Assembly: GCA_965653225.1 (NCBI GenBank)
Contig: CBFGZI010000021.1
Coordinates: forward strand, 1 to 41,217
Source of the DNA: JALZDI01 sp965653225
GTDB lineage: Bacteria; Actinomycetota; Actinomycetes; Propionibacteriales; Nocardioidaceae
DNA: 41,217 nucleotides
Direction of reading: 5' to 3'
A program made the position numbers and the translations under genes. Under the pieces are notes generated by a model. The model was not told the DNA's origin and did not search any database. It saw only the letters and a program-made list of their open reading frames with translations. Below are positions 17,270 to 24,847 of the stretch, one piece after another. Each line of letters starts with the position of its first letter. Position 1 is the first letter of the stretch.

Positions 17270-17395
17270 TGACTGCTGGCACGAAGCGATCAGCGGTTGA
17301 CAACGAGGCCCGCAGCCGCCCTGCGGTCCCCGAGCCAGAAACGGATGTTGCCCAACCCAGGTTTGCCGGGGGAGCCAAGCCTTTCGTCGCGTAAG
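17270..17395 (+). ncRNA. Candidate c-di-AMP (ydaO-yuaA) riboswitch upstream of the amidase gene
   Basis: The 263-base gap before the amidase gene holds no frame. Its last 130 bases contain the pattern GCCCAACCC, a short loop, then GGGGGAGCCAA (17350-17378). This resembles the conserved CCGAACC...GGGGGA-CCA half of ydaO riboswitches, with one C for G. A 6-base stem CCGCAG/CTGCGG lies earlier (about 17311-17327). In actinobacteria this riboswitch class often precedes secreted cell-wall hydrolases, as here. I cannot trace the full pseudo-symmetric fold by eye. The ribosome site AAGGAG (17393-17398) is at its edge. Nearer ltp3, 17150-17162 is a weak CCGAC-GTA-GTCGG hairpin. Confidence 0.5.
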
Positions 17396-17403
17396 GAGCT
17401 CCG

Positions 17404-18738
17404 GTGTCTACTCACCTGTCTCGGACATTTCTGCTGTTCGGCGCAGTTGTCTCGTCTTTGAGCCTGTTGTTCATGCCGCTGTCGGCGAACTCCGCGACCG
17501 TGGCGAGCAGCGGCACCGCATCGAGCCAACCGGGGGGGTCGGTCACCGGTGGGGTCCGGCCGGCGGCCTCGGCGGTGCTGCTCTCGCCGAAGGCCGCCCG
17601 GCCGGTGACTCCTCGGGTGCATGAGTACCGGGTCGCCGCAACGGCGCCCCGGCACGCCCTCACCCAGAGCACGGCCGGGCGCGCCTTCACCCTGAGCGCG
17701 CCCGAGCCCTCGACCGGCTACGGCGTCGTGGGTGCCACCTGGGCCGGCGCGAAGCCCGCCGGGCTACGCATCGCCATCCGCACCAGGACCGGCACCGTGT
17801 GGTCGTCGTGGACTCAGCTGAGCCTCGACACCGCCGGCCACGGGCCCGACCCGGGCTCGGCCGAGGCCAGGAACGCCCACCCCGCCTCCGACCCGGTTGC
17901 CGTCGGCAACGTCGACCAGGTCCAGATGCGCGCCACCAGCCGCACCGGACAGCTGCCGCGCGCGCTCCGGCTCGCGGTGGTGGATCCCGGGACCAGCCCC
18001 GCCGACAACGACCCGGTTGCCGTGCAGGGCTTCACCTCACCGGGCGCCACCGGCGTGATCGGCAGGGCGCACCGGCCGAAGATCCGCACCCGCGCCGCGT
18101 GGGGCGCCAACGAGCGCCTGCGCACCCGGCTTCCGACGTTCGGCATCGTGCGGGCCGGCTTCGTGCACCACACCGTGAACACCAACCACTACACCCGAGC
18201 GCAGGTGCCCGCGATCATCCGTGGCATCTACGCCTTCCACACCCAGGTCAACGGTTGGAGCGACATCGGTTACAACTTCCTCGTCGACCGGTTCGGCCGG
18301 ATCTGGGAGGGACGCTTCGGCGGCGTGGCGCGCAACGTGATCGGCGCGCACACGCTCGGCTTCAACGACGTCGCGTTCGCGATGTCGGCGATCGGCAACT
18401 TCCAGATCGCGCGGCCCTCACACGCGATGATCCGCGCCTTCGGCCGGCTGATGGGCTGGAAGCTGGGCATAAACAACGTGCGCGCGGGTGACATGCACCA
18501 GCTCCTGCACGGCAAGGTGTTCCGGGCGATCAGCGGGCACCGTGACGCCGGCGCGACGCTGTGCCCGGGGATCCACCTCTACACCAAGATCCCGACCATC
18601 AAGAGGATCGCGATCAGGGCGCAAGGCGGCGTAGTCGCCCCCAAGCCGAAGCCGCGTCCACAGCCGCGTCCTCGCCCTCGTCCGCCCGGCAAGGGCGGAC
18701 CCGGCCCCGGCCTGGTGCCACAGGCCCCGGTGCAGTAG
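17404..18738 (+). CDS. Secreted peptidoglycan-recognition N-acetylmuramoyl-L-alanine amidase
   Basis: A 444-residue exported protein. Residues 1-31 form a signal peptide (THLSRTFLLFGAVVSSLSLL, then SANSA). About 200 residues of Thr/Ala-rich and beta-rich sequence follow. A PGRP/amidase_2 domain spans about 229-405: AAWGANERLR, GFVHHTVNTNHYTRAQVPA (H255/H256), GYNFLVDRFGRIWEGRFGG and GHRDAGATLCPG (H379, C387), which gives the usual His-His-Cys zinc site. The tail is basic and Pro-rich (PKPKPRPQPRPRPRPPGKGG), suited to wall binding. The GTG start has AAGGAG five bases upstream. It cuts or senses peptidoglycan at the cell surface and has no obvious role in sterol breakdown. Confidence 0.88.
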   Translation: MSTHLSRTFLLFGAVVSSLSLLFMPLSANSATVASSGTASSQPGGSVTGGVRPAASAVLLSPKAARPVTPRVHEYRVAATAPRHALTQSTAGRAFTLSAPEPSTGYGVVGATWAGAKPAGLRIAIRTRTGTVWSSWTQLSLDTAGHGPDPGSAEARNAHPASDPVAVGNVDQVQMRATSRTGQLPRALRLAVVDPGTSPADNDPVAVQGFTSPGATGVIGRAHRPKIRTRAAWGANERLRTRLPTFGIVRAGFVHHTVNTNHYTRAQVPAIIRGIYAFHTQVNGWSDIGYNFLVDRFGRIWEGRFGGVARNVIGAHTLGFNDVAFAMSAIGNFQIARPSHAMIRAFGRLMGWKLGINNVRAGDMHQLLHGKVFRAISGHRDAGATLCPGIHLYTKIPTIKRIAIRAQGGVVAPKPKPRPQPRPRPRPPGKGGPGPGLVPQAPVQ

Positions 18739-18740
18739 CC

Positions 18741-18762
18741 GCCGGGGCCGGCAGGCCCGGGC
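18741..18762. terminator. GC-rich hairpin between convergent amidase and cyp125 genes
   Basis: GCCGGGGCC and GGCCCGGGC pair around a GGCA loop with one G/G mismatch. The stem sits three bases after the amidase stop and seven bases before the end of cyp125. It has no T-run, as is common in actinobacteria, and could serve both directions. Confidence 0.45.
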
Positions 18763-18769
18763 GACACCG

Positions 18770-19993
18770 TCAGTACCGGACCTGGACCTCCTTGATGCCG
18801 TTCAGCCAGCCCGAGCGCAGACGGCGCGCGTCACCGACCTTGCTGATGTCGGGCAGGACATCGGCGATGGCGTTGAAGATCAGGTTGATCTCGAGCTTGG
18901 CGAGGTTGGCACCGAGGCAGTAGTGCGCGCCCTGGCCGCCGAACCCAAGGTGCGGGTTGGGGTCGCGGAGCACGTCGAACCGCTGGGGCTGGTCGAAGAT
19001 GTCGGGGTCGAAGTTCGCCGAGCTGTAGAACATGCCCACTCGCTCGCCCTTGGCTATGTCGACGCCGGCGAGCGTGGTGTCGCGCATGGCGGTGCGCTGG
19101 AAGCACATCACCGGGGTTGCCCAGCGCACGATCTCGTCCGCGGCGGTGGCCGGACGCTGCTCCTTGAAGATCTCCCACTGTTCGGGGTTGTCGAAGAACG
19201 CCAACATGCCGTGCGTGATGGCGTTGCGCGTGGTCTCGTTGCCCGCGACGGCGAGCAGGATGACGAAGAAACCGAACTCGTCGGAGGTGAGCGCCTCCCC
19301 GTCGATGTCGGCGTTGACCAGCTTGGTGACGATGTCGTCGCGGGGGTTGGCGCGGCGGTCCTCGGCCATCATCGCGAAGTAGCCGATCATCTCCGCCGCG
19401 GCGCTCTCCGGGTCGATGTCGTACTCGGGGTCGTCGTAGGCGACCATCTGGTTGGACCACTCGAAGAGCTTGAGCCGGTCTTCCTGCGGTACGCCGAGCA
19501 GCTCGGCGATCGCCTGCAGCGGCAGCTCGCAGGCCACCTGCGTGACGAAGTCGCCGGCGCCCGAGGCGGACGCGTCCTGCACGATCTTGCGGGCGCGTTC
19601 ACGCAGCGGCTCCTCGAGCGCGGCCACCGAGCGCGGCGTGAAGCCCCGCGAGACGATCCGGCGCACCTTGGTGTGGTCGGGCGGGTCCATGTTGAGCATG
19701 ATCAGCCGCTGCGCCTCGATCTGCTCGCGGGTGAGGCCCTCGCTGAACCGGATGATCGCGGTGTTCTCGGCGCTGGAGAAGGTCTCGCTGTCGCGCGAGA
19801 CCGCCTTCACGTCCTGGTGCCGGCTGACGACCCAGAAACCCTGGTCGGTGAAGCCTCCCGCGCCGGGCTGCACCGCGTTCCACCAGACCGGCGCGGTACG
19901 CCGGAGCTCGGCGTACTCCGCGATCGGCAGGCGCTCCGCGATCAGGTCGGGGTCGGTGAAGTCGAAACCCTCGGGAAGCGACACGGTGCTCAC
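18770..19993 (-). CDS. cyp125: Cytochrome P450 CYP125, steroid C26-hydroxylase
   Basis: A 407-residue P450 with the I-helix AVAGNETTRNAITHG, the K-helix EIVR, and the heme-binding loop FGGQGAHYCLGANLA with C359 as the heme ligand. The N-terminal DFTDPDLIAERLPIAEYAELRRTAPVWWN is typical of CYP125. This enzyme oxidises the terminal C26 methyl of cholest-4-en-3-one to the acid, the first step of side-chain breakdown, and needs ferredoxin partners that are not encoded here. The GTG at 19993 follows GGAGG. A perfect KstR operator lies 41 bases upstream. In M. tuberculosis the igr genes follow cyp125; here it ends against the amidase gene instead. Confidence 0.93.
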   Translation of the reverse strand: MSTVSLPEGFDFTDPDLIAERLPIAEYAELRRTAPVWWNAVQPGAGGFTDQGFWVVSRHQDVKAVSRDSETFSSAENTAIIRFSEGLTREQIEAQRLIMLNMDPPDHTKVRRIVSRGFTPRSVAALEEPLRERARKIVQDASASGAGDFVTQVACELPLQAIAELLGVPQEDRLKLFEWSNQMVAYDDPEYDIDPESAAAEMIGYFAMMAEDRRANPRDDIVTKLVNADIDGEALTSDEFGFFVILLAVAGNETTRNAITHGMLAFFDNPEQWEIFKEQRPATAADEIVRWATPVMCFQRTAMRDTTLAGVDIAKGERVGMFYSSANFDPDIFDQPQRFDVLRDPNPHLGFGGQGAHYCLGANLAKLEINLIFNAIADVLPDISKVGDARRLRSGWLNGIKEVQVRY

Positions 19994-20034
19994 GGGCTAC
20001 CTCCGGTACACACGACAGGTCGAGACGTGAAATC

Positions 20035-20048
20035 TGGAACGTGTTCTA
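20035..20048 (-). promoter_or_regulatory. KstR operator on the cyp125 side
   Basis: TGGAACGTGTTCTA on the plus strand matches all fixed bases of TnnAACnnGTTnnA. It is 41 bases upstream of the cyp125 start and 80 bases from a second KstR site serving fadA5. Confidence 0.85.
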
Positions 20049-20127
20049 GGTCATTAGAGCACAACGGCGACGGTGCCGTGAACCCTCTCGCAGTGCATAC
20101 GGGTGTTCGCGCGCGCTTGCTCCGGAC

Positions 20128-20141
20128 GAGAACGTGTTCTA
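20128..20141 (+). promoter_or_regulatory. KstR operator and -10 element of fadA5
   Basis: GAGAACGTGTTCTA matches the KstR consensus except for the first T. It runs straight into TACTTT (20140-20145), a good -10 element. The 18 bases from 20128 differ from the fadD19 operator-promoter at a single base, so the two genes share one promoter design in which the operator overlaps the -10. The fadA5 start is 74 bases downstream. Confidence 0.8.
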
Positions 20142-20215
20142 CTTTGTAAGCCTGAGCTGGGGACCGCGACCACGGCAGGCACCCGTCCCGGTGGCTGCCC
20201 GGAGAGGAGTGCCGC

Positions 20216-21379
20216 GTGGGCGAACCGGTGATCGTCGAGGCCGTACGGACGCCGATCGGCAAGCGCAACGGCTGGCTGTCCGGGCTGCATGCCGCGGAGG
20301 TGCTCGGCGCGGCACAGGCCGGGCTGGTCGAGCGGACCGGCATCGACGCCTCCCTGGTGGAGCAGGTGATCGGCGGATGCGTCACCCAGGCGGGCGAGCA
20401 GTCCAACAACATCACGCGCACGGCCTGGCTGCACACCGGGCAGCCTCGCCAGACCGGATGCACCACGATCGACTGCCAGTGCGGGTCCGCTCAGCAGGCC
20501 AACCACCTGGTGGCCGGGCTCATTGCCGCCGGGGCGATCGACGTCGGCATCGCGTGCGGCGTGGAGTCGATGTCGCGGGTGCCGCTGCGCGCCAACATCG
20601 GAGCGGACGCAGGACTCCCCCGGCCCGAGACCTGGGACATCGACCTGCCCAACCAGTTCCTCGGTGCGGACCGGATCGCGCAGGACCGCGGCATCGGTCG
20701 CGCCGACCTCGACGCGTTCGGCGCCGCCTCGCAGGAGAAGGCGCGGCGCGCGTGGGACGAGGGACGCTTCGACCGCGAGGTGATGCCCGTCGAGGCGCCG
20801 GTTCTCGACGAGGACGGCAAGCCCACTGAGGAGAGGCAGCCGGTGACGCGGGACCAGGGGCTGCGTGACACGTCGGTGGAGAAGCTCGCCGCGCTGCAGC
20901 CGGTACTCGACGGCGGCTTCCACACCGCCGGCACCTCGTCGCAGATCTCCGACGGCGCCGCCGCGGTGATGCTGATGGACGCGGACCGCGCCCGCGCGCT
21001 CGGGCTCACGCCGCGTGCGCGCATCGTGTCCCAGTGCCTCGTCGGCGCCGAGCCGTACTACCACCTCGACGGGCCGGTGCAGGCCACCGAGCGCGTGCTC
21101 GAGCGCAGCGGCATGGCGATGGCCGACATCGACCTGTTCGAGGTCAACGAGGCGTTCGCCTCCGTGGTGCTGTCGTGGGCGGGCGTGCACAAGCCCGACA
21201 TGGATCGGGTCAACGTCAACGGGGGCGCGATCGCGCTCGGGCACCCGGTCGGCAGCACCGGGTCGCGACTGCTCACCACCGCGCTGCACGAGCTCGAGCG
21301 GCGTGACGCGTCGACCGCGCTGGTCGCGATGTGCGCCGGCGGCGCGCTGTCGACCGGCACCGTCATCGAGCGCCTGTGA
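20216..21379 (+). CDS. fadA5: Steroid thiolase FadA5
   Basis: A 387-residue degradative thiolase. The nucleophile C89 is in DCQCGSAQQ, the active-site H343 in NGGAIALGHPVGSTG and C373 in MCAGGAL. The sequence tracks Rv3546 (FadA5), which thiolyses 3,22-dioxo-chol-4-ene-24-oyl-CoA, releasing acetyl-CoA and, in the other cycle, propionyl-CoA. The GTG at 20216 follows a strong GGAGAGGAG. It is divergent from cyp125, as in M. tuberculosis, across two KstR operators. Its stop is only one base from that of the convergent SDR. Confidence 0.93.
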   Translation: MGEPVIVEAVRTPIGKRNGWLSGLHAAEVLGAAQAGLVERTGIDASLVEQVIGGCVTQAGEQSNNITRTAWLHTGQPRQTGCTTIDCQCGSAQQANHLVAGLIAAGAIDVGIACGVESMSRVPLRANIGADAGLPRPETWDIDLPNQFLGADRIAQDRGIGRADLDAFGAASQEKARRAWDEGRFDREVMPVEAPVLDEDGKPTEERQPVTRDQGLRDTSVEKLAALQPVLDGGFHTAGTSSQISDGAAAVMLMDADRARALGLTPRARIVSQCLVGAEPYYHLDGPVQATERVLERSGMAMADIDLFEVNEAFASVVLSWAGVHKPDMDRVNVNGGAIALGHPVGSTGSRLLTTALHELERRDASTALVAMCAGGALSTGTVIERL

Positions 21380-21380
21380 G

Positions 21381-22286
21381 TCAGGACCCGTAGACCGGGT
21401 CGGGCGGGTCCGCGTCGGCGAGGAGCTTCTCCACGACGGCACCGACCTCGTCGGGGTCCCAGCGGTCCTGCTTGTCCGCCGTCGGGCCGCGCCGCCAGCC
21501 GTCGGCTACCGTGATGCGCCCGCCCTCGACCTCGAACACCCGCCCGGTCACGTCGCGCGACTCCTCGCTGCCCAGCCACACCACGAGCGGTGAGATGTTC
21601 TCCGGCGCCATCGCGTCGAAGCCGTCGCCGGGCTCGGCCATCATGTCCGCGAACGCCTTCTCCGTCATCCGCGTCCGCGCCGCGGGGGCGATCGCGTTGA
21701 CACGCACGCCGTAGCGTCCGAGCTCGGCGGCCGCCACCAGCGTGAGCCCGGCGATGCCCGCCTTGGCCGCGGAGTAGTTCCCCTGGCCGACGCTGCCCAG
21801 CAGCCCCGCACCCGAGCTGGTGTTGACCACCCGCGCGTCGACGGCATCGCCGGCCTTCGCGCGTTCGCGCCAGTAGCGCGCGGCGTGGTGCAGCGGCGCG
21901 AAGTGTCCCTTCAGGTGCACGCGGATCACGGCGTCCCACTCGTCCTCGCCGAGGTTCACCAGCATGCGGTCGCGCAGAAAACCGGCGTTGTTGACGAGAA
22001 CGTCGAGCCCGCCGAGGTCGCGCACCGCCTGTTCGACCATCCGGGCGGCGCCGTCGAAGTCGGCGATGTCGTCGGTGTTGGCCACGGCCCGCCCGCCGGC
22101 CGCGGTGATCTCGTCGACGACCTGCTGGGCGGGCCCCGCCGAGGGGTCCGCGCCGTCCAGACCCACGCCTACGTCGTTGACCACGACCTTCGCGCCCCTG
22201 GCCGCGAACGCCAGTGCGTGCGCCCGGCCGATGCCCCGGCCCGCCCCGGTGACGACCACGACGCGGTCGGTGCAGGTACAGCTCAC
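21381..22286 (-). CDS. Short-chain dehydrogenase/reductase, Rv3548c type
   Basis: A 301-residue SDR with the NAD(P) motif VTGAGRGIGRAHALAFAARGAKVVVNDVGVGLDG, NNAGFLRDRMLVNLGEDEWD, the catalytic S/Y/K set in NTSSGAGLLGSVGQGNYSAAKAG, and the C-terminal RVFEVEGGRITVADGWRRGP. This is the MFE-type hydroxyacyl-CoA dehydrogenase branch. It closely resembles Rv3548c of the KstR2 regulon. It probably oxidises a 3-hydroxyacyl-CoA from the C/D-ring remnant; the exact step is not settled. The GTG at 22286 overlaps the upstream SDR stop as GTGA, with GGAG eight bases before it. Confidence 0.85.
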   Translation of the reverse strand: MSCTCTDRVVVVTGAGRGIGRAHALAFAARGAKVVVNDVGVGLDGADPSAGPAQQVVDEITAAGGRAVANTDDIADFDGAARMVEQAVRDLGGLDVLVNNAGFLRDRMLVNLGEDEWDAVIRVHLKGHFAPLHHAARYWRERAKAGDAVDARVVNTSSGAGLLGSVGQGNYSAAKAGIAGLTLVAAAELGRYGVRVNAIAPAARTRMTEKAFADMMAEPGDGFDAMAPENISPLVVWLGSEESRDVTGRVFEVEGGRITVADGWRRGPTADKQDRWDPDEVGAVVEKLLADADPPDPVYGS

Positions 22287-23107
22287 GACAGGGACTCCGA
22301 TCGGTTCGTTGAGGCCGGCCGAGCAGCTGACTGGGCGGCCGCCAGGAACGCGGGACGCTCGCCGCCCCCGTGCACGGTGAGCGTCGCGCCGCTGACGTAC
22401 GACGCCAGCGGCGAAGCCAGGAACAGCGCGCATGCGCCGATCTCGGCGGGGTCGGCCAGCCGGCCGAGCGGGACGGTCGCGCCCACCCGTGCGACACCGT
22501 CGGCGTCGCCGTAGTGCCGCTCGCTCTGCTCGGTGCGCACCATGCCGACGGCCAGGCCGTTCACGCGCACCTTGGGCGCCCACTCCACCGCCAGGCTCTC
22601 GGTCAGGTTCGCCAGCCCGGCCTTGGCCGCGCCGTACGCCGCGGTGCCCGGGGAAGGGCGCCGGCCGCTGACGCTGCCGACCATCACGATCGCGCCGCCG
22701 TCTGCCTGGTCCTGCATCACCGCGTTCGCGGCCTGCGAGACCAGCAGTGGCGCGAGCAGGTTGAGGTCGACGATGGCGGCGTGGAACCGCTCGGAGGCGG
22801 TCGCGGCCTCGGCGTACGGCGTGCCCCCGGCGTTGTTGACCACCACGTCGAGCCGCCCGTGCCGACGCACGACCTCCTCGACCATCTCGTGCACCTGCGC
22901 GGCGTCGCGCACGTCGCAGCCGAGGAACTCAGCGGCGCGCCCGGCGTGCGACACCGGCGTCTCCGGCTGGTTGCGCGCGCAGGCGACCACGGTGCTTCCG
23001 GCGCCGAGAAACGTGCGGCTGATCCCCGCGCCCACGCCGCGCACGCCACCGGTGACCAGCACGACCGCGCCGTCCAGACGAAGTCCGCACAGGTCCGGCC
23101 CGGCCAC
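22283..23107 (-). CDS. Short-chain dehydrogenase/reductase, Rv3549c type
   Basis: A 274-residue SDR: VVLVTGGVRGVGAGISRTFLGAGSTVVACARN (glycine motif), DVVVNNAGGTPYAEA, SVSGRRPSPGTAAYGAAKAG (Ser, Tyr, Lys of the active site) and the C-terminal YVSGATLTVHGGGERPAFL. Position and sequence match Rv3549c. I start at the GTG at 23107, five bases after AGGAGG. The ATG at 23161 lies inside the KstR2 operator and the ATG at 23131 lacks a ribosome site. It is the first gene of a two-SDR operon divergent from echA20. Its substrate is probably a hydroxy- or oxo-acyl-CoA of the C/D-ring pathway. Confidence 0.83.
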   Translation of the reverse strand: MAGPDLCGLRLDGAVVLVTGGVRGVGAGISRTFLGAGSTVVACARNQPETPVSHAGRAAEFLGCDVRDAAQVHEMVEEVVRRHGRLDVVVNNAGGTPYAEAATASERFHAAIVDLNLLAPLLVSQAANAVMQDQADGGAIVMVGSVSGRRPSPGTAAYGAAKAGLANLTESLAVEWAPKVRVNGLAVGMVRTEQSERHYGDADGVARVGATVPLGRLADPAEIGACALFLASPLASYVSGATLTVHGGGERPAFLAAAQSAARPASTNRSESLS

Positions 23108-23152
23108 GCATGCCTCCTGAAGGTGCGACATCGCCACGTCGCCTGGTACCTT

Positions 23153-23170
23153 ACCAAGCAAGTGCTAGGT
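23153..23170. promoter_or_regulatory. KstR2 operator between the SDR operon and echA20-ipdABC
   Basis: ACCAAGCAAGTGCTAGGT differs from the operator at 32464-32481 only in its two central bases. It forms an imperfect palindrome, ACCwAGCA-nn-TGCTwGGT. It fits only the left half of the mycobacterial motif AnCAAGnnCTTGnT, but its place between divergent Rv3549c- and Rv3550-type genes is where M. tuberculosis KstR2 binds. Confidence 0.75.
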
Positions 23171-23193
23171 TGGAAACGGCGAGGGGCCGCCCG

Positions 23194-23946
23194 ATGGCAG
23201 TCAGCAGCAAGCGGGTCGACGACGGCGTCGTGGTCGTCACCGTCGACTTCCCGCCGGTCAACGCGATCCCGGTGCAGGGCTGGTTCGACCTCGCCGACGC
23301 GGTGCGCGCAGCCGGTGCGGACGCGTCCACGCGCGTGGTGGTGCTGCGGGCGGAGGGCCGCGGGTTCTGCGCAGGCATCGACATCAAGGAGGTCCAGCAG
23401 GACTCCGGCTACGACGCGCTGGTCGGCGCCAACCACGGCTGCTACGCCGCGTTCTCCGCGGTCTACCACTGCCCCGTCCCCGTGGTCGCCGCCGTGCACG
23501 GCTTCTGCCTCGGCGGCGGCGTCGGTGTCGCCGGCAACGCCGACATCGTGGTGGCGTCGGAGGACGCGACGTTCGCCGTCCCCGAGATCGACCGCGGCGC
23601 GCTCGGCGCGGCCACGCACCTGTCCCGTCTGGTGCCGCAGCACCTGATGCGCGCGCTGTACTACACCGGCCGCTCCGTCACCGCGACGCAGGTGCAGGCG
23701 CACGGCGGTGTCTACGAGGTCGTGCCGCGCGAGCGTCTCGACGACGCCGCGCTCGACCTCGCGCGCGACATCGCGGCCAAGGACGGCACCGTGCTGCGCT
23801 GCGCGAAGCAGGCGCTGAACGGCATCGACCCCGTCGACGTCGACCGCAGCTACCGCTTCGAGCAGGGCTTCACGTTCGAGCTCAACCTCACCGGCGTCTC
23901 CGACGCCGCGCGTCAGGGCTTCCTCGACCGGCGCAGCGCCGGCTGA
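23194..23946 (+). CDS. echA20: Ring-opening crotonase-family hydrolase EchA20
   Basis: A 250-residue crotonase-fold enzyme with GRGFCAGIDIKEVQQD (first oxyanion segment), HGFCLGGGVGVAGNADIVVASEDATFAVPEIDRGALG and a C-terminal helix ending FLDRRSAG. It corresponds to Rv3550, which hydrolytically opens ring D of HIEC-CoA to give COCHEA-CoA. The ATG at 23194 is 23 bases after the KstR2 operator, with GAGGGG upstream. It heads the operon echA20-ipdA-ipdB-ipdC. Confidence 0.9.
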   Translation: MAVSSKRVDDGVVVVTVDFPPVNAIPVQGWFDLADAVRAAGADASTRVVVLRAEGRGFCAGIDIKEVQQDSGYDALVGANHGCYAAFSAVYHCPVPVVAAVHGFCLGGGVGVAGNADIVVASEDATFAVPEIDRGALGAATHLSRLVPQHLMRALYYTGRSVTATQVQAHGGVYEVVPRERLDDAALDLARDIAAKDGTVLRCAKQALNGIDPVDVDRSYRFEQGFTFELNLTGVSDAARQGFLDRRSAG

Positions 23947-23962
23947 CCGACACGGAGTACGC

Positions 23963-24847
23963 GTGGACAAGCAGATGACCGCCGACGACGTCGTGGCGCG
24001 GCTGCGCGACGGCATGACGATCGGCATCGGCGGCTGGGGGTCGCGGCGCAAGCCGATGGCACTGGTCCGCGCGATCCTGCGCTCGCGGCTGCGCGACCTC
24101 ACCCTGGTCAGCTACGGCGGCCCAGACGTCGGGCTGCTGTGCGCGGCCGGACGGGTGCGCAAGGTCGTCTACGGGTTCGTGTCCCTCGACACCATCCCCC
24201 TCGAGCCGCACTTCCGCGCCGCACGCGAGAACGCGATGATCGAGGTGCTCGAGCTCGACGAGGGCATGCTGCAGACCGGGCTGCGCGCCGCCGCGCACCG
24301 GCTGCCGTTCCTGCCGATCCGCGCCGGCCTGGGGTCCGCGGTGATGGAGTCTGCCGGGGGCAAGGAGCTGCGCACGGTGCGCTCGCCGTACGACGACGGC
24401 GAGGAGCTGGTCGCCATGCCGGCGCTGCATCTGGACGCAGCGTTGGTGCACCTCAACCGCGCGGACCGGCGCGGCAACGCGCAGTACCTCGGGCCCGACC
24501 CGTACTTCGACGACCTGTTCTGCCTGGCAGCCGACCAGCGGTTCGTCTCCTGCGAGCAGGTGGTCGACACCGCGACGCTGACCCGGGACGCACCGCCCCA
24601 GTCGCTGCTGCTGAACCGGATGATGGTCGACGGGGTCGTCGAGTCCCCCGGAGGTGCGCACTTCACCAGCTGCGTGCCCGACTACGGCCGCGACGAGGCG
24701 TTCCAGCGTGCCTACGCGCAGGCGGCCGCGGACCCCGAGGCGTGGCGGTCGTTCGAGCAGCGCTTCCTCGACGGCAGCGAGCACGACTACCGCGACGCCG
24801 TCCGAGCCCTCGAGGCCGAGAAGCAGACCGACGGAGCCGCCCGATGA
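23963..24847 (+). CDS. ipdA: COCHEA-CoA hydrolase alpha subunit IpdA
   Basis: A 294-residue class I CoA-transferase-fold protein: GMTIGIGGWGSRRKPMALVR at about 18-37, YGGPDVGLLCAAGRVRKVVYGFV, LELDEGMLQTGLRAAAHRLPFLPIRAGLGS and MVDGVVESPGGAHFTSCVPDYGRDE. IpdA and IpdB together act not as a transferase but as a hydrolase that opens ring C. The Glu of LDEGM (near residue 100) is the likely match to the catalytic glutamate reported for the M. tuberculosis enzyme. The GTG at 23963 follows GGAG; an ATG four codons later is a possible alternative. The stop overlaps ipdB as ATGA. Confidence 0.92.
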   Translation: MDKQMTADDVVARLRDGMTIGIGGWGSRRKPMALVRAILRSRLRDLTLVSYGGPDVGLLCAAGRVRKVVYGFVSLDTIPLEPHFRAARENAMIEVLELDEGMLQTGLRAAAHRLPFLPIRAGLGSAVMESAGGKELRTVRSPYDDGEELVAMPALHLDAALVHLNRADRRGNAQYLGPDPYFDDLFCLAADQRFVSCEQVVDTATLTRDAPPQSLLLNRMMVDGVVESPGGAHFTSCVPDYGRDEAFQRAYAQAAADPEAWRSFEQRFLDGSEHDYRDAVRALEAEKQTDGAAR

